This document shows positions 8,576 to 17,570 of a stretch of 64,000 nt of DNA, piece by piece. This DNA is from Thiohalocapsa sp. (GTDB taxonomy: Bacteria > Pseudomonadota > Gammaproteobacteria > Chromatiales > Chromatiaceae), in the NCBI GenBank assembly GCA_028277725.1, contig JANQFX010000060.1, positions 1 through 64,000 on the forward strand, written 5' to 3'. Below the pieces are notes generated by a model. That model ran no database searches. It had not been told where the DNA came from and saw nothing but the letters and a program-made list of their open reading frames with translations. Each line of letters begins with the position of its first letter. The first letter of the stretch is position 1. The position numbers were made by a program, and so were the translations under genes.

Positions 8576-9064
8576 TTAGCTGTGCGGACAGTCGGGGCCT
8601 CGTCGCCCGTTCGCTCGAGTGCTGAGCCTGCGTGGGACAGAGACAGAGTATGGAGTGCTTAGGCGATTTCTGTCATGGAACATACTTCCTGGCTTGTCTT
8701 CTCGCCCGCCTTCTTTTCTGCCGGGTTGGTCCGTCGCCACGGTCCCGATGGCGGGATCGTAAGGCCTGCCCGTAGTCATCACCGCAAAGGCAATCCGGGC
8801 TATCCTGTTGGCCATCGCCACCATGGCGACGAAGCGCATGCTCGGGCGCTGTGCGGCCTCCCAGGTCGCTTCGGCATTGGCTGCGTCTTTCTTGTTCGAC
8901 TTCACGAACGGCTTGACGAACTGTGGCCCGATCCAACGGACCGCACACCCTTAGGTTCGGAACTTCCGCGTCCAGTGGTGCGCGCGTTGCCCACACTGCG
9001 CCGCGCGACCTCCAGCGCAAACCGTACACGCCTGCGGCGCGACAACAACAAACTCCTTGAAATA
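8576..9064 (-). mobile_element. IS110-family transposase remnant (frameshifted, internally deleted)
   Basis: Read on the minus strand, 9064-8945 encodes AYFKEFVVVAPQAC then RAHHWTRKFRT and a stop. A shifted frame continues with GPQFVKPFVKSNKKDAANAE and QRPSMRFV, the N-terminal region of IS110 transposases (consensus PxxVKPxVKxNKxDAxDAEAI). It then jumps directly to MANRIARIAFAVMTTGRPYDP, which belongs to the C-terminal domain. The central 200 or so residues are missing, so this is a dead copy with one frameshift and an internal deletion. It separates the CMP-sugar cassette from the broken sulfotransferase. No terminal repeats were identified, as expected for IS110. Confidence 0.75.
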
Positions 9065-9229
9065 GGCGGCCTCATTCAGCCAGCATCAACCATTCCGAAG
9101 ATCCCAAAACCGAAGCTTATTTCCACCCTTCGGCTGTCCAGCTCATGGGGTCCACCTCAGTGCATCAAGTGTACAGCAGGGCTGGGTCGTGTTTGTACGC
9201 TCAAGATCGATCGGCATACGTAGACAGCT

Positions 9230-9938
9230 ATGATTTCACGTCCTAAACAGTTCCTGTATCGAAACTACCACGCCGTTCAGCGCAGAATGGGCTCTCCAGT
9301 TTGGGGGAGCCGAGTCGTCCCCGCGCAGAAGGCCCGTTTGTTGTACGTGCCGATCCCGAAGAATGCGTCGGGATCTGTGCATCAAGCGTTTGGCCGAATC
9401 TAGCAGACGCTCGCGCCCAATCTCCCCGTCGGTCAGCTTCGCGTCGCTTACTCGCGTAGATACGCGTTCTTTGCGAATGCTCAAGAGTTTGCGGCACTGG
9501 AGGGCTACAAGTTCGCAATTGTGCGTGATCCGTTGGAACGCCTCGTCTCATGTTACGCGCATCGGGTGGTCGACCGAAGAGATTTACTGTCGTCAGCAAG
9601 AATCTTGGCGTTTGCGGGTCTGCCCATCGAGCCTGATCTGTCGGCTTTCGTTCGCTATTTGGAGAGGTATCGGCGCTACAACGCATTGATTCGTCTGCAT
9701 AGCGATCCGCAGGCATACTTCCTGTTCCCAAAGATCTCGCTGTATGACCGAATCTTCGTGATGTCCGAGTTGGCAGAGTTATCGGATCTAATTGAGTCCC
9801 GTTGTCCCGGAGTAAGGCTGCCGCATAATCAGCAATCGGGAACCAAGATTCCCGTTGGTGCTCTTTACTGCTGCAGAGCGCGAGAAGCTTCGTCTATTCT
9901 ACGCTGCTGACTATCGCTTGCTAGGGCATCTCTTCTAG
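9230..9938 (+). pseudogene. Sulfotransferase pseudogene (in-frame TAG and a frameshift)
   Basis: From ATG at 9230 the frame encodes LLYVPIPKNASGSVHQAF, the PAPS-binding motif of carbohydrate sulfotransferases (Sulfotransfer_2). An in-frame TAG follows at 9401-9403, after which the same frame continues with FAIVRDPLERLVSCYAHR (the 3'-phosphate motif) and the rest of the domain. Near 9851-9853 one extra C appears to shift the frame; the +1 frame then gives PLVLFTAAEREKLRLFYAAD and ends naturally at 9936-9938. The repaired protein would be about 235 residues. Two independent lesions favour a true pseudogene over a sequencing error. It is the only plus-strand gene in the island. Confidence 0.75.
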
Positions 9939-10206
9939 CTTGGCATCGGGTGAGGCGCACGATCTTCTTATCGGCAACCACGTGGGTTTGACCTCCTTCA
10001 GAGGGAGTGCATATGGTGATTAGCACCATCGCTCAGCCGGTAACTGGAACGGCTTCTCGCAGCCACTTCTTGGGGCAAGGCCGTGTTGGAATTGGATCGT
10101 ATGCTGGGGTCATGGCAGAGACTCCGCCAGCGGACACGCTGCGTTGTCCGCGCCCAGCACTAGCTCAGCCTGCGAGACCCGTGGCTAAGGAAGAGCGCTA
10201 ATCACC
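9939..10206. other. Gap without a gene
   Basis: Convergent spacer between the sulfotransferase pseudogene and the DUF115-like gene. A 64-codon open frame at 10007-10201 has no motif or convincing ribosome-binding site. I see no clear terminator. Confidence 0.4.
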
Positions 10207-11007
10207 CTAATCCGCCCTAAGAAACGCCTCAAGAGTTCGCCGAGGAAAAACCTCCAACTTGCCGCCGACCGTGCAGTTGACGACCTCGCCATCGTAGGCC
10301 TCGAACATCTGTCGGGCCATCTCGTAGCTGACTTCACTCTGGAAAAGGTCCGGTAATACCCAATTGACACCTCCGGAGAAGTACCTTGGGTCGAAATGGC
10401 TCTTGTCTTCTCCCTCCGCGACATCGACTTTGTTGGGGGTTCCTTTCGTTGCGAAGCTATGATCAGCACCAATCAAAGCGACGCGACGGAATCCCATGTG
10501 GAACGCGAGCTGTAGGGCCACGAAGGTGACCGTGTGGCCGTTATCGACAGCCATAGAGCAGTCTTTCGAAAAAGCGCGTACGCCAGATGAGTACAGGAAG
10601 ATCGTATTGTCCCGCGGCATAATCGTGCCGAGGCGGGAGTGCGAGACGAATAAAGGAATCTCAGTCGAATTGTAGAACTCGGCATTCTGTTCGAGCACCA
10701 GCTCCTGCATCGCGACGATACAGGACGGCCGGAAATCACTGGAGTCGAACAGCAGGTTGATCTTGTTCAGACCGAAGCTGAACGTGTTGTCGAGGAGTGA
10801 CAAGTCGGTCTTCAGCAGGCTTGGTCCATTGCAGACGATCACGGCGATTTCGTTGCGATGGCAATCCCGTAGCTTCTTGAGCTTGCGTCTCGACCTCCAA
10901 GACTCGGGCCGGACGTCCCAGAGCACACGTCTAGCAACAAGGTCTGCCGCGCGAAGGTACGGGTTGACTGCGTCCCGCCTTCTTACGAGATGATGATCGG
11001 TGTCCAT
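10207..11007 (-). CDS. DUF115-like (MptE-like) protein of the polysaccharide island
   Basis: 266 residues. VIVCNGPSLLKTDLSLL (about 56-72) is the glycine/serine motif of the DUF115 or 6-hydroxymethylpterin-pyrophosphokinase MptE-like fold, followed by FGLNKINLLF, PSCIVAMQEL and VALIGADHSF. This arrangement also occurs in the first half of the 1281-3650 fusion protein. In bacteria such proteins accompany glycan biosynthesis and are thought to act on phosphosugars or glycans, but no reaction is established. It follows the GT4 gene at 11042 by 34 bp. The C-terminal KLEVFPRRTLEAFL segment is intact. No membrane segment is visible. Confidence 0.65.
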   Translation of the reverse strand: MDTDHHLVRRRDAVNPYLRAADLVARRVLWDVRPESWRSRRKLKKLRDCHRNEIAVIVCNGPSLLKTDLSLLDNTFSFGLNKINLLFDSSDFRPSCIVAMQELVLEQNAEFYNSTEIPLFVSHSRLGTIMPRDNTIFLYSSGVRAFSKDCSMAVDNGHTVTFVALQLAFHMGFRRVALIGADHSFATKGTPNKVDVAEGEDKSHFDPRYFSGGVNWVLPDLFQSEVSYEMARQMFEAYDGEVVNCTVGGKLEVFPRRTLEAFLRAD

Positions 11008-11041
11008 AACTGTACTCTGGCAGTTGGGTGAGTCGACGCTC

Positions 11042-12238
11042 TTAGTGGCATGCCGGAGGCGCTACGTTGTCGACAGCGTCGCGAACGATTTTCGAGAGCG
11101 CGTGCTGGGACATGTTTCGCTCTACCCATGCGCGTGCCTGCAGGCCAAGGCGCTGCGAGGCCGAGGGGTTGTCTAGATAGTGCTTGATGTGCTTGATCAT
11201 TGCAGGCGCGTCTTCTGCAATGACTAGGGGTAGGCTCTGCTTCGAGATACCTTGGGCCCCGAGCGGTGTCGTCACGACGGCGCGTCCCGCAGCCATGCCT
11301 TCAATGACTTTCAGATTGCTGCCTGAGCCCGCAAAGATCGGCGCGACAACGAGACTCGACCGGGCAAGGTAAGGAGCAGTGTCTGCGACTTCTCCGACAA
11401 AGTCGACTGCCGGCGCAGCGGTGGCTTCTTCACGGAGCCACACAGGGGCGTCTCGCCCGACAAGCTGCATGCGATGCGGTACCGACTGCGCCAGCAGGTG
11501 TTGCGAGATATCAATTAAGCGTTTTGCGGCGTCTTGATTTGGCCAGTGGCGATACCAGCCGCAAAAGGTGATAACTCCTGGGTCACCGGGCCGGCGCCAA
11601 TCATATCGGTCCGTATCTACGATGTTCGGAACAACCGATTGCGGTAACTTGGGGAAGTGCTTTGCGTACCAATCCGCATCAGATTGTGACACTGCCCAAA
11701 TCCCGCCGAATCGCGGGAGCCATGTTCGCTCGAAGCGGGCAAGGTAACTCGCATGAAGTCGTCCTGTCCATCGCGCGACTGCGCTTTGCCTTTGGTTGGC
11801 GATACGTCGAGCCAATACCGACTCGACGTTGTGAGTGTCAAGAATGACCCGTGCGCGGAGCCCTTCGGTCGCGGAGATGGCGGGTGCCAAGATGGTGTGG
11901 CCAAAAACCACCAAGTCGGGATCGTGCTGCGCGATCGTGGTCCGCAGCTTCTCCAGTCTTCGTGGCGTCAGGAATCGCGCGGCGGACGGATCTGTCTTGG
12001 AGAGGGCGGCGGCGTATCGTTTGAGGCGGTGGCGGACCCTGGGCTCCCTGCGGCCCGGCATGAACAAGACGCCTCGGTCGCGCAAGTATCGGCGGGTCGC
12101 TGTGTCGCATGTGTCGCCGAGCACGATCAGTTGGACCTGGGCGAGGTTCTTTAATGCGGTCCAGATTGCGTTGTCCCGAAATCGGCCTCCTGAATTTAAT
12201 GGCAAGGGGCTGTGTCGAGTAATGTAACTGATGCGCAT
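11042..12238 (-). CDS. Glycosyltransferase family 4
   Basis: 398 residues with a GT-B fold. The N-terminal MRISYITRHSPLPLNSGGR carries the GG acceptor-side loop. The C-terminal half has ITFCGWYRHWPNQDAAKRL and GSGSNLKVIEGMAAGRAVVT, the nucleotide-sugar-binding E-x7-E-like region of GT4. It should transfer a sugar from a nucleotide donor to the repeat unit on its lipid carrier in the cytoplasm. It is followed by the DUF115-like gene and preceded, after a 56 bp gap, by another GT4. Donor and acceptor cannot be read from sequence. Confidence 0.85.
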   Translation of the reverse strand: MRISYITRHSPLPLNSGGRFRDNAIWTALKNLAQVQLIVLGDTCDTATRRYLRDRGVLFMPGRREPRVRHRLKRYAAALSKTDPSAARFLTPRRLEKLRTTIAQHDPDLVVFGHTILAPAISATEGLRARVILDTHNVESVLARRIANQRQSAVARWTGRLHASYLARFERTWLPRFGGIWAVSQSDADWYAKHFPKLPQSVVPNIVDTDRYDWRRPGDPGVITFCGWYRHWPNQDAAKRLIDISQHLLAQSVPHRMQLVGRDAPVWLREEATAAPAVDFVGEVADTAPYLARSSLVVAPIFAGSGSNLKVIEGMAAGRAVVTTPLGAQGISKQSLPLVIAEDAPAMIKHIKHYLDNPSASQRLGLQARAWVERNMSQHALSKIVRDAVDNVAPPACH

Positions 12239-12294
12239 GGAGAACTATTTGCTTGGCCGGCTCCGGCTCCGATGGCGGATCTAATCTTAACAGG

Positions 12295-13308
12295 TTAGCT
12301 CGCTAGTACGTCGCGGCAGGTGCGAAGATACTGAGTGACCATGTTGTCAAGGTCGAAGTGCTGCAATACATGTCGGCGTGCGGCCTTACCCATATTGCTG
12401 CGCAGATTGTCGTCGAAGGCCAAACGTCGGATGGCCTCGGCAAAGGCTCCAATATCATCTTGGCGGCAAAGAAATCCGGTTTCGCCGTGCCGAACGATCT
12501 CGGGTAGTGATGACCCGTTGGTCGCGACGACGGGCAGGCCGCAAGACATGGCTTCGACCGCTGCGTAGCCGAAACCCTCCAATCTGGTGGGAAAGAGCAG
12601 AGCATCGGCTTCTCGATAGGTGGCGTGGAGCTGCTCATCGGTCAGTCGACCCGTCGGATGCATATGGGGGGCCAGCGTCGGGCCCGTTTCAGCACGTAGT
12701 CCACCCGTATACTTGAGCTGAAAACCAGGGCCGAGCCGTTCCATGATTGGAGCGAGCAAGTCAGCACCTTTGCGTGAACTCATGTTGCCCACAAAAAAGA
12801 GCTGAAATCCGGAGGACGCCTTTGCGGCGCAGCGTTCGGATGCAGATGGAGAAAAGACTTCGGTATCGATGCCGTTGTGTATTGTTTGGGGGAGAACGTC
12901 GGGGAAGATTTGTGCAGTTGAGTTTGCTGTGTAGTGGCTGACGGCAATGACCCGGTCTGCGACGGCGAAGCTGGCGCGCTCGAAACGCTTGACCAGGGCG
13001 TCGTGGAATACACCTTGCGCGAAGGTACGGTACGGAAGGTACGCGGGGTCGAAAACGCAGTGGTGCTCGACGACGATGAGTTTTGCCGGTGGCCTGTGGA
13101 AAGCGAAGCCGTTCCAGCTATTGGTGATGATGATATCGGTATGTGCGGGTGGCTGAGCACCGCGCAGAAGCGCTGGTGCGTATTGCAGCGTATGCGGGAA
13201 GGGCTGCGCGATCGCGTCTGTCCCATGGGCCTGCAGCCCATGCGCAAGGCGTTGCGTGAAGACGTCCACGCCGCTGCCGCAGATGACGTAGGGAAGCCAG
13301 ATCTTCAT
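12295..13308 (-). CDS. Glycosyltransferase family 4
   Basis: 337 residues when started at the ATG at 13308, giving MKIWLPYVICGSGVDVFTQR, a normal GT4 beginning. The frame is open further upstream (to 13386), but those codons overlap the methyltransferase gene and lack GT4 features. FVGNMSSRKGADLL starts the donor domain and EGFGYAAVEAMSCGLPVVAT holds the E-x7-E motif. The chosen ATG overlaps the upstream methyltransferase stop as ATGA, indicating translational coupling. A role in building the surface polysaccharide is inferred from position. Confidence 0.85.
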   Translation of the reverse strand: MKIWLPYVICGSGVDVFTQRLAHGLQAHGTDAIAQPFPHTLQYAPALLRGAQPPAHTDIIITNSWNGFAFHRPPAKLIVVEHHCVFDPAYLPYRTFAQGVFHDALVKRFERASFAVADRVIAVSHYTANSTAQIFPDVLPQTIHNGIDTEVFSPSASERCAAKASSGFQLFFVGNMSSRKGADLLAPIMERLGPGFQLKYTGGLRAETGPTLAPHMHPTGRLTDEQLHATYREADALLFPTRLEGFGYAAVEAMSCGLPVVATNGSSLPEIVRHGETGFLCRQDDIGAFAEAIRRLAFDDNLRSNMGKAARRHVLQHFDLDNMVTQYLRTCRDVLAS

Positions 13309-14060
13309 GAAGACGGTTCGGGCGGTGCGCTGGGCTGTGCCAGAAACAGGTACGTGGGTAGGATGCGGAAGACTAACCACGCCCAAAGCTCTGGTCGGCG
13401 TAGCAGTTGTTGCAGGATGCCGGGCCGAGTTTCGAGTTCGGCCACCTGTCGGATTCCGTCAATCGTGATGTGCTCGAACGTCAAGCCGGCTTCGCGCAGG
13501 AGTCCTTGCAACTGGATGCGGCTTGGCGGTGCGCAGTCATAGCGATCGCCTTTGCCCGCGGCCCGGACATACCGATCGCTGAGTGATTGGGGTAACCAAC
13601 TCAGAAATGGCAGCCGAAAGTGCGGCTCGATGAGTGTGTAGCGGTTGGGTACTGCCAGGTAGAGCCAGCCACGGGGGCGCAGGACGCGCCTGATCTCCCG
13701 CAGGTGGTGCTGTTGGTCATGGGTATTGCCGACATGTTCGATCACATGGTTCGAGATGCAGATGTCGAACGTTGCGTCGGGGAACGGAAGTGTCGTGTCG
13801 TCAACCCTCTGGAAATAGTAACCGCGCTGAATCTTGCGCGTGTCGTTGACATCAACCGCGTGCACGCGGCCGGCCGGCCCGACTTGGTCAGCGAAATGTG
13901 CCGCGATGTAGCCGGCACCAGTGCCGATCTCCAGCACTCGTGCGCCATCGATCTGGCATACCCCGGAGAGTAGCGCTTGGATCTTACGCGCCTTTCGTAT
14001 CCGCCGGTCGGCGTCTGCCGAGGCGTATCCGCGGCGCGGAGCGGGGCTGTTGGTCTGCAT
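13305..14060 (-). CDS. Class I SAM-dependent methyltransferase
   Basis: 251 residues. VLEIGTGAGYIAAHFADQ is motif I, VHAVDVND motif II, and FDICISNHVIEHV the post-motif typical of the UbiE/Methyltransf_11 group. It should move a methyl group from S-adenosylmethionine to a small molecule or glycan residue. It overlaps the downstream GT4 by 4 bp and follows the GT4 at 14081 by 20 bp, so it is in the middle of a tight minus-strand operon. O-methylation of the polysaccharide, perhaps at a chain end, is the likely job by context. About 40 C-terminal residues (LVFRILPTYLFLAQP) are hydrophobic and could touch the membrane. Confidence 0.85.
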   Translation of the reverse strand: MQTNSPAPRRGYASADADRRIRKARKIQALLSGVCQIDGARVLEIGTGAGYIAAHFADQVGPAGRVHAVDVNDTRKIQRGYYFQRVDDTTLPFPDATFDICISNHVIEHVGNTHDQQHHLREIRRVLRPRGWLYLAVPNRYTLIEPHFRLPFLSWLPQSLSDRYVRAAGKGDRYDCAPPSRIQLQGLLREAGLTFEHITIDGIRQVAELETRPGILQQLLRRPELWAWLVFRILPTYLFLAQPSAPPEPSS

Positions 14061-14080
14061 GGACGAGGGCTACGCAGGTT

Positions 14081-15322
14081 TCAGCCGCGGCGCTGGTCGA
14101 CTAGGTCGTCAAACAGGGTTGAGAAGGCATTGGCCGAGGCGTCGCGCGAGAACCTCTGCCGCGCGAGCGCCAACGCGGCTTCGGTCATGCGGGTACGCAG
14201 ACCCGCGTCATCGGCAAGTCTCTCGATGGCGCTGGCGAGTTGTTCGGGTGAGCGTTCGTCGATCAGCAGGCCCGTCTGTTCGTGTCTGACAACGTCGATG
14301 ATACCGCCGATGCGTGTGGCGATGACGGGGGTTTGCGCGACCATGGCCTCCAGGAAGGTCAGCCCCTGAGCCTCAACCCAGCCGTTGGCGGCGGTTCGGG
14401 AGGGACCGACGAAGATGTCTGCTGCCTGGAGGTAGGCCGGGACGTCCGAGGGATTGACCCAGCCGGTGAAGGTGGTGATGTCGGCGATGCCCAGTTCTTG
14501 AGCGGTCTGTTCCAATGCGGGTCGGTCTTGGCCCTCGCCGACGATCAGGCTGCGCAAGCCCGGAAGTCGTGTTCGCAATTGCCGCGTGGCGCGCAGCAGA
14601 TCGTCGACGCCCTTCTCCTCAACCAGGCGGCCGACGAAGAGCAACAACGGACCATGCCCGGTGCGATGGCGCTGGCGGAGATCGACGGCGAGCGCCTGTT
14701 GCCTGCTATCCAGCGGGCGTGTGGACACGCCCATAGGGACGCGCTCGATGCGGCGGATGCGGTCGGACGTGTCGCGAACCGCGGCCTCGGTGACGGAACT
14801 GTTGACGGTGACGGCGTCTGCGTCTCGCAGGGCGGCGCGTTTGAAGGGCGCCATGAGCGGGCCGCGCAGTCCGAAGACGTCGCCGCCGTGGACGGTCAAC
14901 ACGTGCGGCAACTGGCGCAGCCGACGCGCGAGCATACCGGTGAAGCCCTGGGGCAGAATCCAATGGGAGTGCAGTAGGTCGTAGTCGCGGCGCATCAGGC
15001 GCGTAGCAGTGGCGACCGATTCCGCCGCGATGAGGGCCGGCAGCTTGAGCTTGTTCAGGGGATTCTTGCGCAGGTTGATGAGCGCGCCGCCTTGGTAGCA
15101 CACCGTTTGGATATTGGCGGGCCAGAGGTACTGGAAGCGTTCTACCCGGACGCCGTTCATGGTCTCGGTGTAGGCGCTACTCGGCGCGTGGGGGGCCAGG
15201 ACATCGACTTGCCAGCCACGTGCCTGCAGGTCCTCGGCGAGGTGCAGGACGAACGGCGTCGTCGAGTCGCCGGGCCATCGCGGGAAGTTGGAGGTGACGC
15301 ACAGGATGCGGCCTAGGGGCAT
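14081..15322 (-). CDS. Glycosyltransferase family 4
   Basis: 413 residues. ILCVTSNFPRWPGDSTTPFV opens the acceptor domain, LLFVGRLVEEKGVDDLLRAT the donor domain, and AQGLTFLEAMVAQTPVIAT is the E-x7-E motif, all typical of GT4. HVLTVHGGDVFGLRG resembles members acting on lipid-linked oligosaccharides. It is followed 20 bp later by the methyltransferase. The ATG at 15322 gives a full-length N terminus. Substrate is unknown. Confidence 0.85.
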   Translation of the reverse strand: MPLGRILCVTSNFPRWPGDSTTPFVLHLAEDLQARGWQVDVLAPHAPSSAYTETMNGVRVERFQYLWPANIQTVCYQGGALINLRKNPLNKLKLPALIAAESVATATRLMRRDYDLLHSHWILPQGFTGMLARRLRQLPHVLTVHGGDVFGLRGPLMAPFKRAALRDADAVTVNSSVTEAAVRDTSDRIRRIERVPMGVSTRPLDSRQQALAVDLRQRHRTGHGPLLLFVGRLVEEKGVDDLLRATRQLRTRLPGLRSLIVGEGQDRPALEQTAQELGIADITTFTGWVNPSDVPAYLQAADIFVGPSRTAANGWVEAQGLTFLEAMVAQTPVIATRIGGIIDVVRHEQTGLLIDERSPEQLASAIERLADDAGLRTRMTEAALALARQRFSRDASANAFSTLFDDLVDQRRG

Positions 15323-15627
15323 GCGCTAGGCCTCGTTTTGGGGGTCGCAGGGTGTTCATTGCGGACCCCGGGGCGATGGTTCAGGCTGCAGACGGCCCCG
15401 CTGCGTTTGATCGGCCGTTCGGCTGGGTGCGGTGTGGCCCGCATAGCGGAATCCGATGGGGTTGCATTTCCTGACCAACCGCGGCGATGGGTGCAGCGAC
15501 CTGGGACAGGGACGAGGCGATCTCCCGGTTGGTTGCCGACGAGTCGGTCAGTAGCTGAGGGTCGTCGGTGTTCTCGTGTCGGATGACGCGGGTACATTGT
15601 TCGGTGAGTCGCATGGCAGGGGAAGTG
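15323..15627. other. 305 bp gap without a recognised gene
   Basis: Minus-strand open frames here (94 codons at 15313-15597, 77 codons at 15381-15614) have no recognisable motif and differ in character from the neighbours. I see no strong hairpin. The promoter of the 14081-15322 gene may lie here, since the gap separates it from the GT2 at 15628. Confidence 0.4.
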
Positions 15628-16614
15628 CTACTTCCGGTGCACGGAGTCGGAGCCGAGGGTCGCGTCGCTCTCGAAATGGTCCAATTCCAGACGTCTGACG
15701 CGTTCGAGGGTCATTTCCAGCAACTGTCGGTTGAAAGAGATCAGGTCCGCAACCAGGCCGATCATGAATGTGATGAAGCCTAAGATGACGAAGACACTGC
15801 CGAGCAATAGGGATTGCAGGTGGCCGGCGCCGCCGTCCGTGAAGTAGAGGAACAGGAATCTCAGGATCGGCAACAGGCCAATGACACTGAGGGCCAGGCC
15901 GACGAAGAAGAACACGCGCAGCGGCTGGTACATGGCATACATGCGCATCATGGTGCCGAGGGAGTTCTGGATGAAGTGCGGAATGCTCCTGAACAGTCGA
16001 GAATCGCGCGTCTTGGGGTTGGTGCGAATGGGGACGGAGAGCACCATCATCTGACGCTTGCCGGCCTGGATCACGGTCTCGATGGTGTAGCTGAACGAGG
16101 AGACCACGTTCAGGCGGATGGCGGCCTCGCGGGAGAAAGCTCGAAATCCGCTGACGGTATCTGGCACCCAGATGCCCGCGAGTTTGCGGACCACACCACT
16201 GCCGAGATACTGCAGGAGCTTCTTGACCGGTGAGAAGTGCTCGATCTTGTGTGTCTCCCGATCACCGATGACGATGTCCGCGCGCCCGCCGATGATGGGT
16301 TCGACCAGCTTGGCGATGTCCGCGCCGACGTACTGATTGTCGCCGTCGGTGTTGACGATGATGTCCGCTCCCCGCACCAGGCAGGCGTCGAGGCCCTTAC
16401 GGAAGCTGCGGGCGAGACCGACGTTGCGCTTGTTCCGCACGATGTGGTCGACGCCGATGTCGCGGGCGACCTCGACGGTACGGTCGCGGCTGCCGTCGTC
16501 GATGACGAGCACTTCCACTTCATCGATGCCGTCGATTCGGCGCGGGATGTCCGCGACGGTCTGTGGCAGCGTCTGCTCTTCGTTGAAGCAAGGGATTTGG
16601 ACGATGAGCTTCAC
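15628..16614 (-). CDS. GT2 polyprenyl-phosphate-type glycosyltransferase with membrane tail
   Basis: 328 residues. LIVQIPCFNEEQTLPQTV and VLVIDDGSRDRTVEVA are the GT2 N-terminal strands, and IIVNTDGDNQY carries the DxD. TVSGFRAFSREAAIRL matches the dolichol-phosphate-mannose-synthase-like group. Two hydrophobic segments near the C terminus (about 236-262 and 270-293) should anchor it in the inner membrane. Members load a sugar onto undecaprenyl phosphate or similar lipids. It is the first gene of the minus-strand island, preceded by a 391 bp gap that presumably holds the promoter. Confidence 0.85.
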   Translation of the reverse strand: MKLIVQIPCFNEEQTLPQTVADIPRRIDGIDEVEVLVIDDGSRDRTVEVARDIGVDHIVRNKRNVGLARSFRKGLDACLVRGADIIVNTDGDNQYVGADIAKLVEPIIGGRADIVIGDRETHKIEHFSPVKKLLQYLGSGVVRKLAGIWVPDTVSGFRAFSREAAIRLNVVSSFSYTIETVIQAGKRQMMVLSVPIRTNPKTRDSRLFRSIPHFIQNSLGTMMRMYAMYQPLRVFFFVGLALSVIGLLPILRFLFLYFTDGGAGHLQSLLLGSVFVILGFITFMIGLVADLISFNRQLLEMTLERVRRLELDHFESDATLGSDSVHRK

Positions 16615-17005
16615 GATTGGGGATCGACCTAGTCGTTTGGAGCGATGATGAACGCATCAGAGGCCGTAGAAGTCATGCAATTGGGGCTTTGTCAGGGCCT
16701 CGTTGCGGTTTTGGCGTCTGGACGAGGAGCGTGGGTCTCCCGCGTGAGCTGTGGACATGATACCCGTGCCATGGGGGCTGGGAGAAGTATGGCGGGATGG
16801 TGCCAATGCATCGACGGGTGTGTTGTGGGTCGAGGGCGTCGGTGGAGGTCGATCGAGTCAATGCCTGCCCCCACCGGTCTCTTCGCTTGGCGGGTTGAGC
16901 TGACGCTGACTCGACCTACGCAGCCTTCTGAGGGAGAGATCGCTGGCCGCGATGTGCAGCGTTTGAGCGGCGCGTCGCGACGTGGCACGCCTGGCGTGCC
17001 GCGGA
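16615..17005. other. 391 bp gap marking the right edge of the polysaccharide island
   Basis: No supported gene. A plus-strand open frame (16645-17028) of 127 codons shows no motif and overlaps the 3' end of the GIY-YIG gene. The gap lies upstream of the GT2 gene at 15628-16614 and so probably contains its promoter, but I cannot single out convincing -35/-10 boxes. Confidence 0.4.
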
Positions 17006-17506
17006 TCAGTCGGTGTCCTGCAACCTGATCAGTCGCCCGTCCGCAAAACAACGCCTCATGGTGCGGGCCGACGGGCATCGTGGCAGCCGGGCCAGGTGGG
17101 CGGGGCAGCGGCTGCAGTCGCTGGCGCCGAAGCGGGGTAGGGGGTGTGTCGCGCCGGGCAGTGTCGCCAGGGCTCGGGCCCAGTCATGCTCGAGGTTGGT
17201 CGTCCCGTAGTGGACCCAGATCCCTATGACCCGGCAGTGCGGGCGCAGGTAGTCCAGATGCCAGTGCGGCTTGGCCCGAGCCAGCAGGTGGTGGCGGCAG
17301 CGGGCGGCGACACCGCCTGGACCCTGCGCGCTGCCGACGTAGATCAGGCAGCCGCCGTTCAGCGTCAGGGTGCCGAGGCGGCCGATGGTGACCCATCCGC
17401 TGGTGGAGGGCCGCAGCAGCAACGCATAGCTGCCGGGCTTGGGTTGGAGGGGCGGGATCCTGGCCCTGGTTAGATCCATGGTCGGTGCTGCGGCGTCCGC
17501 GGCCAT
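17006..17506 (-). CDS. GIY-YIG nuclease-like protein (DUF123 family)
   Basis: 166 residues when started at the ATG at 17506, which has AGAGG six bases upstream; the frame extends to 17572 but would overlap the divergent gene. PKPGSYALLLRPS, GGCLIYVGSAQGPGGVAARC and KPHWHLDYL match the DUF123 branch of GIY-YIG proteins (the IYVGSA strand replaces YVG). ASDCSRCPAHL holds a CxxC pair. Some related proteins are small endonuclease-like factors of unknown role. It diverges from the PNPOx gene, sharing a 64 bp spacer. Confidence 0.75.
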   Translation of the reverse strand: MAADAAAPTMDLTRARIPPLQPKPGSYALLLRPSTSGWVTIGRLGTLTLNGGCLIYVGSAQGPGGVAARCRHHLLARAKPHWHLDYLRPHCRVIGIWVHYGTTNLEHDWARALATLPGATHPLPRFGASDCSRCPAHLARLPRCPSARTMRRCFADGRLIRLQDTD

Positions 17507-17570
17507 TGGCGACCTCTGCCAAGGCGAGGCATCATGGCCACCCCCATCCGCCCACCAGCGACACAGCTCC

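Noticed and set aside
9401-9403. Amber codon as pyrrolysine or readthrough signal
   Set aside because: A second lesion downstream makes a pseudogene the simpler explanation.
10007-10201. 64-codon plus-strand frame
   Set aside because: No convincing ribosome-binding site or motif; lies between convergent genes.
16645-17028. 127-codon plus-strand frame
   Set aside because: Overlaps the GIY-YIG gene and has random-looking composition.
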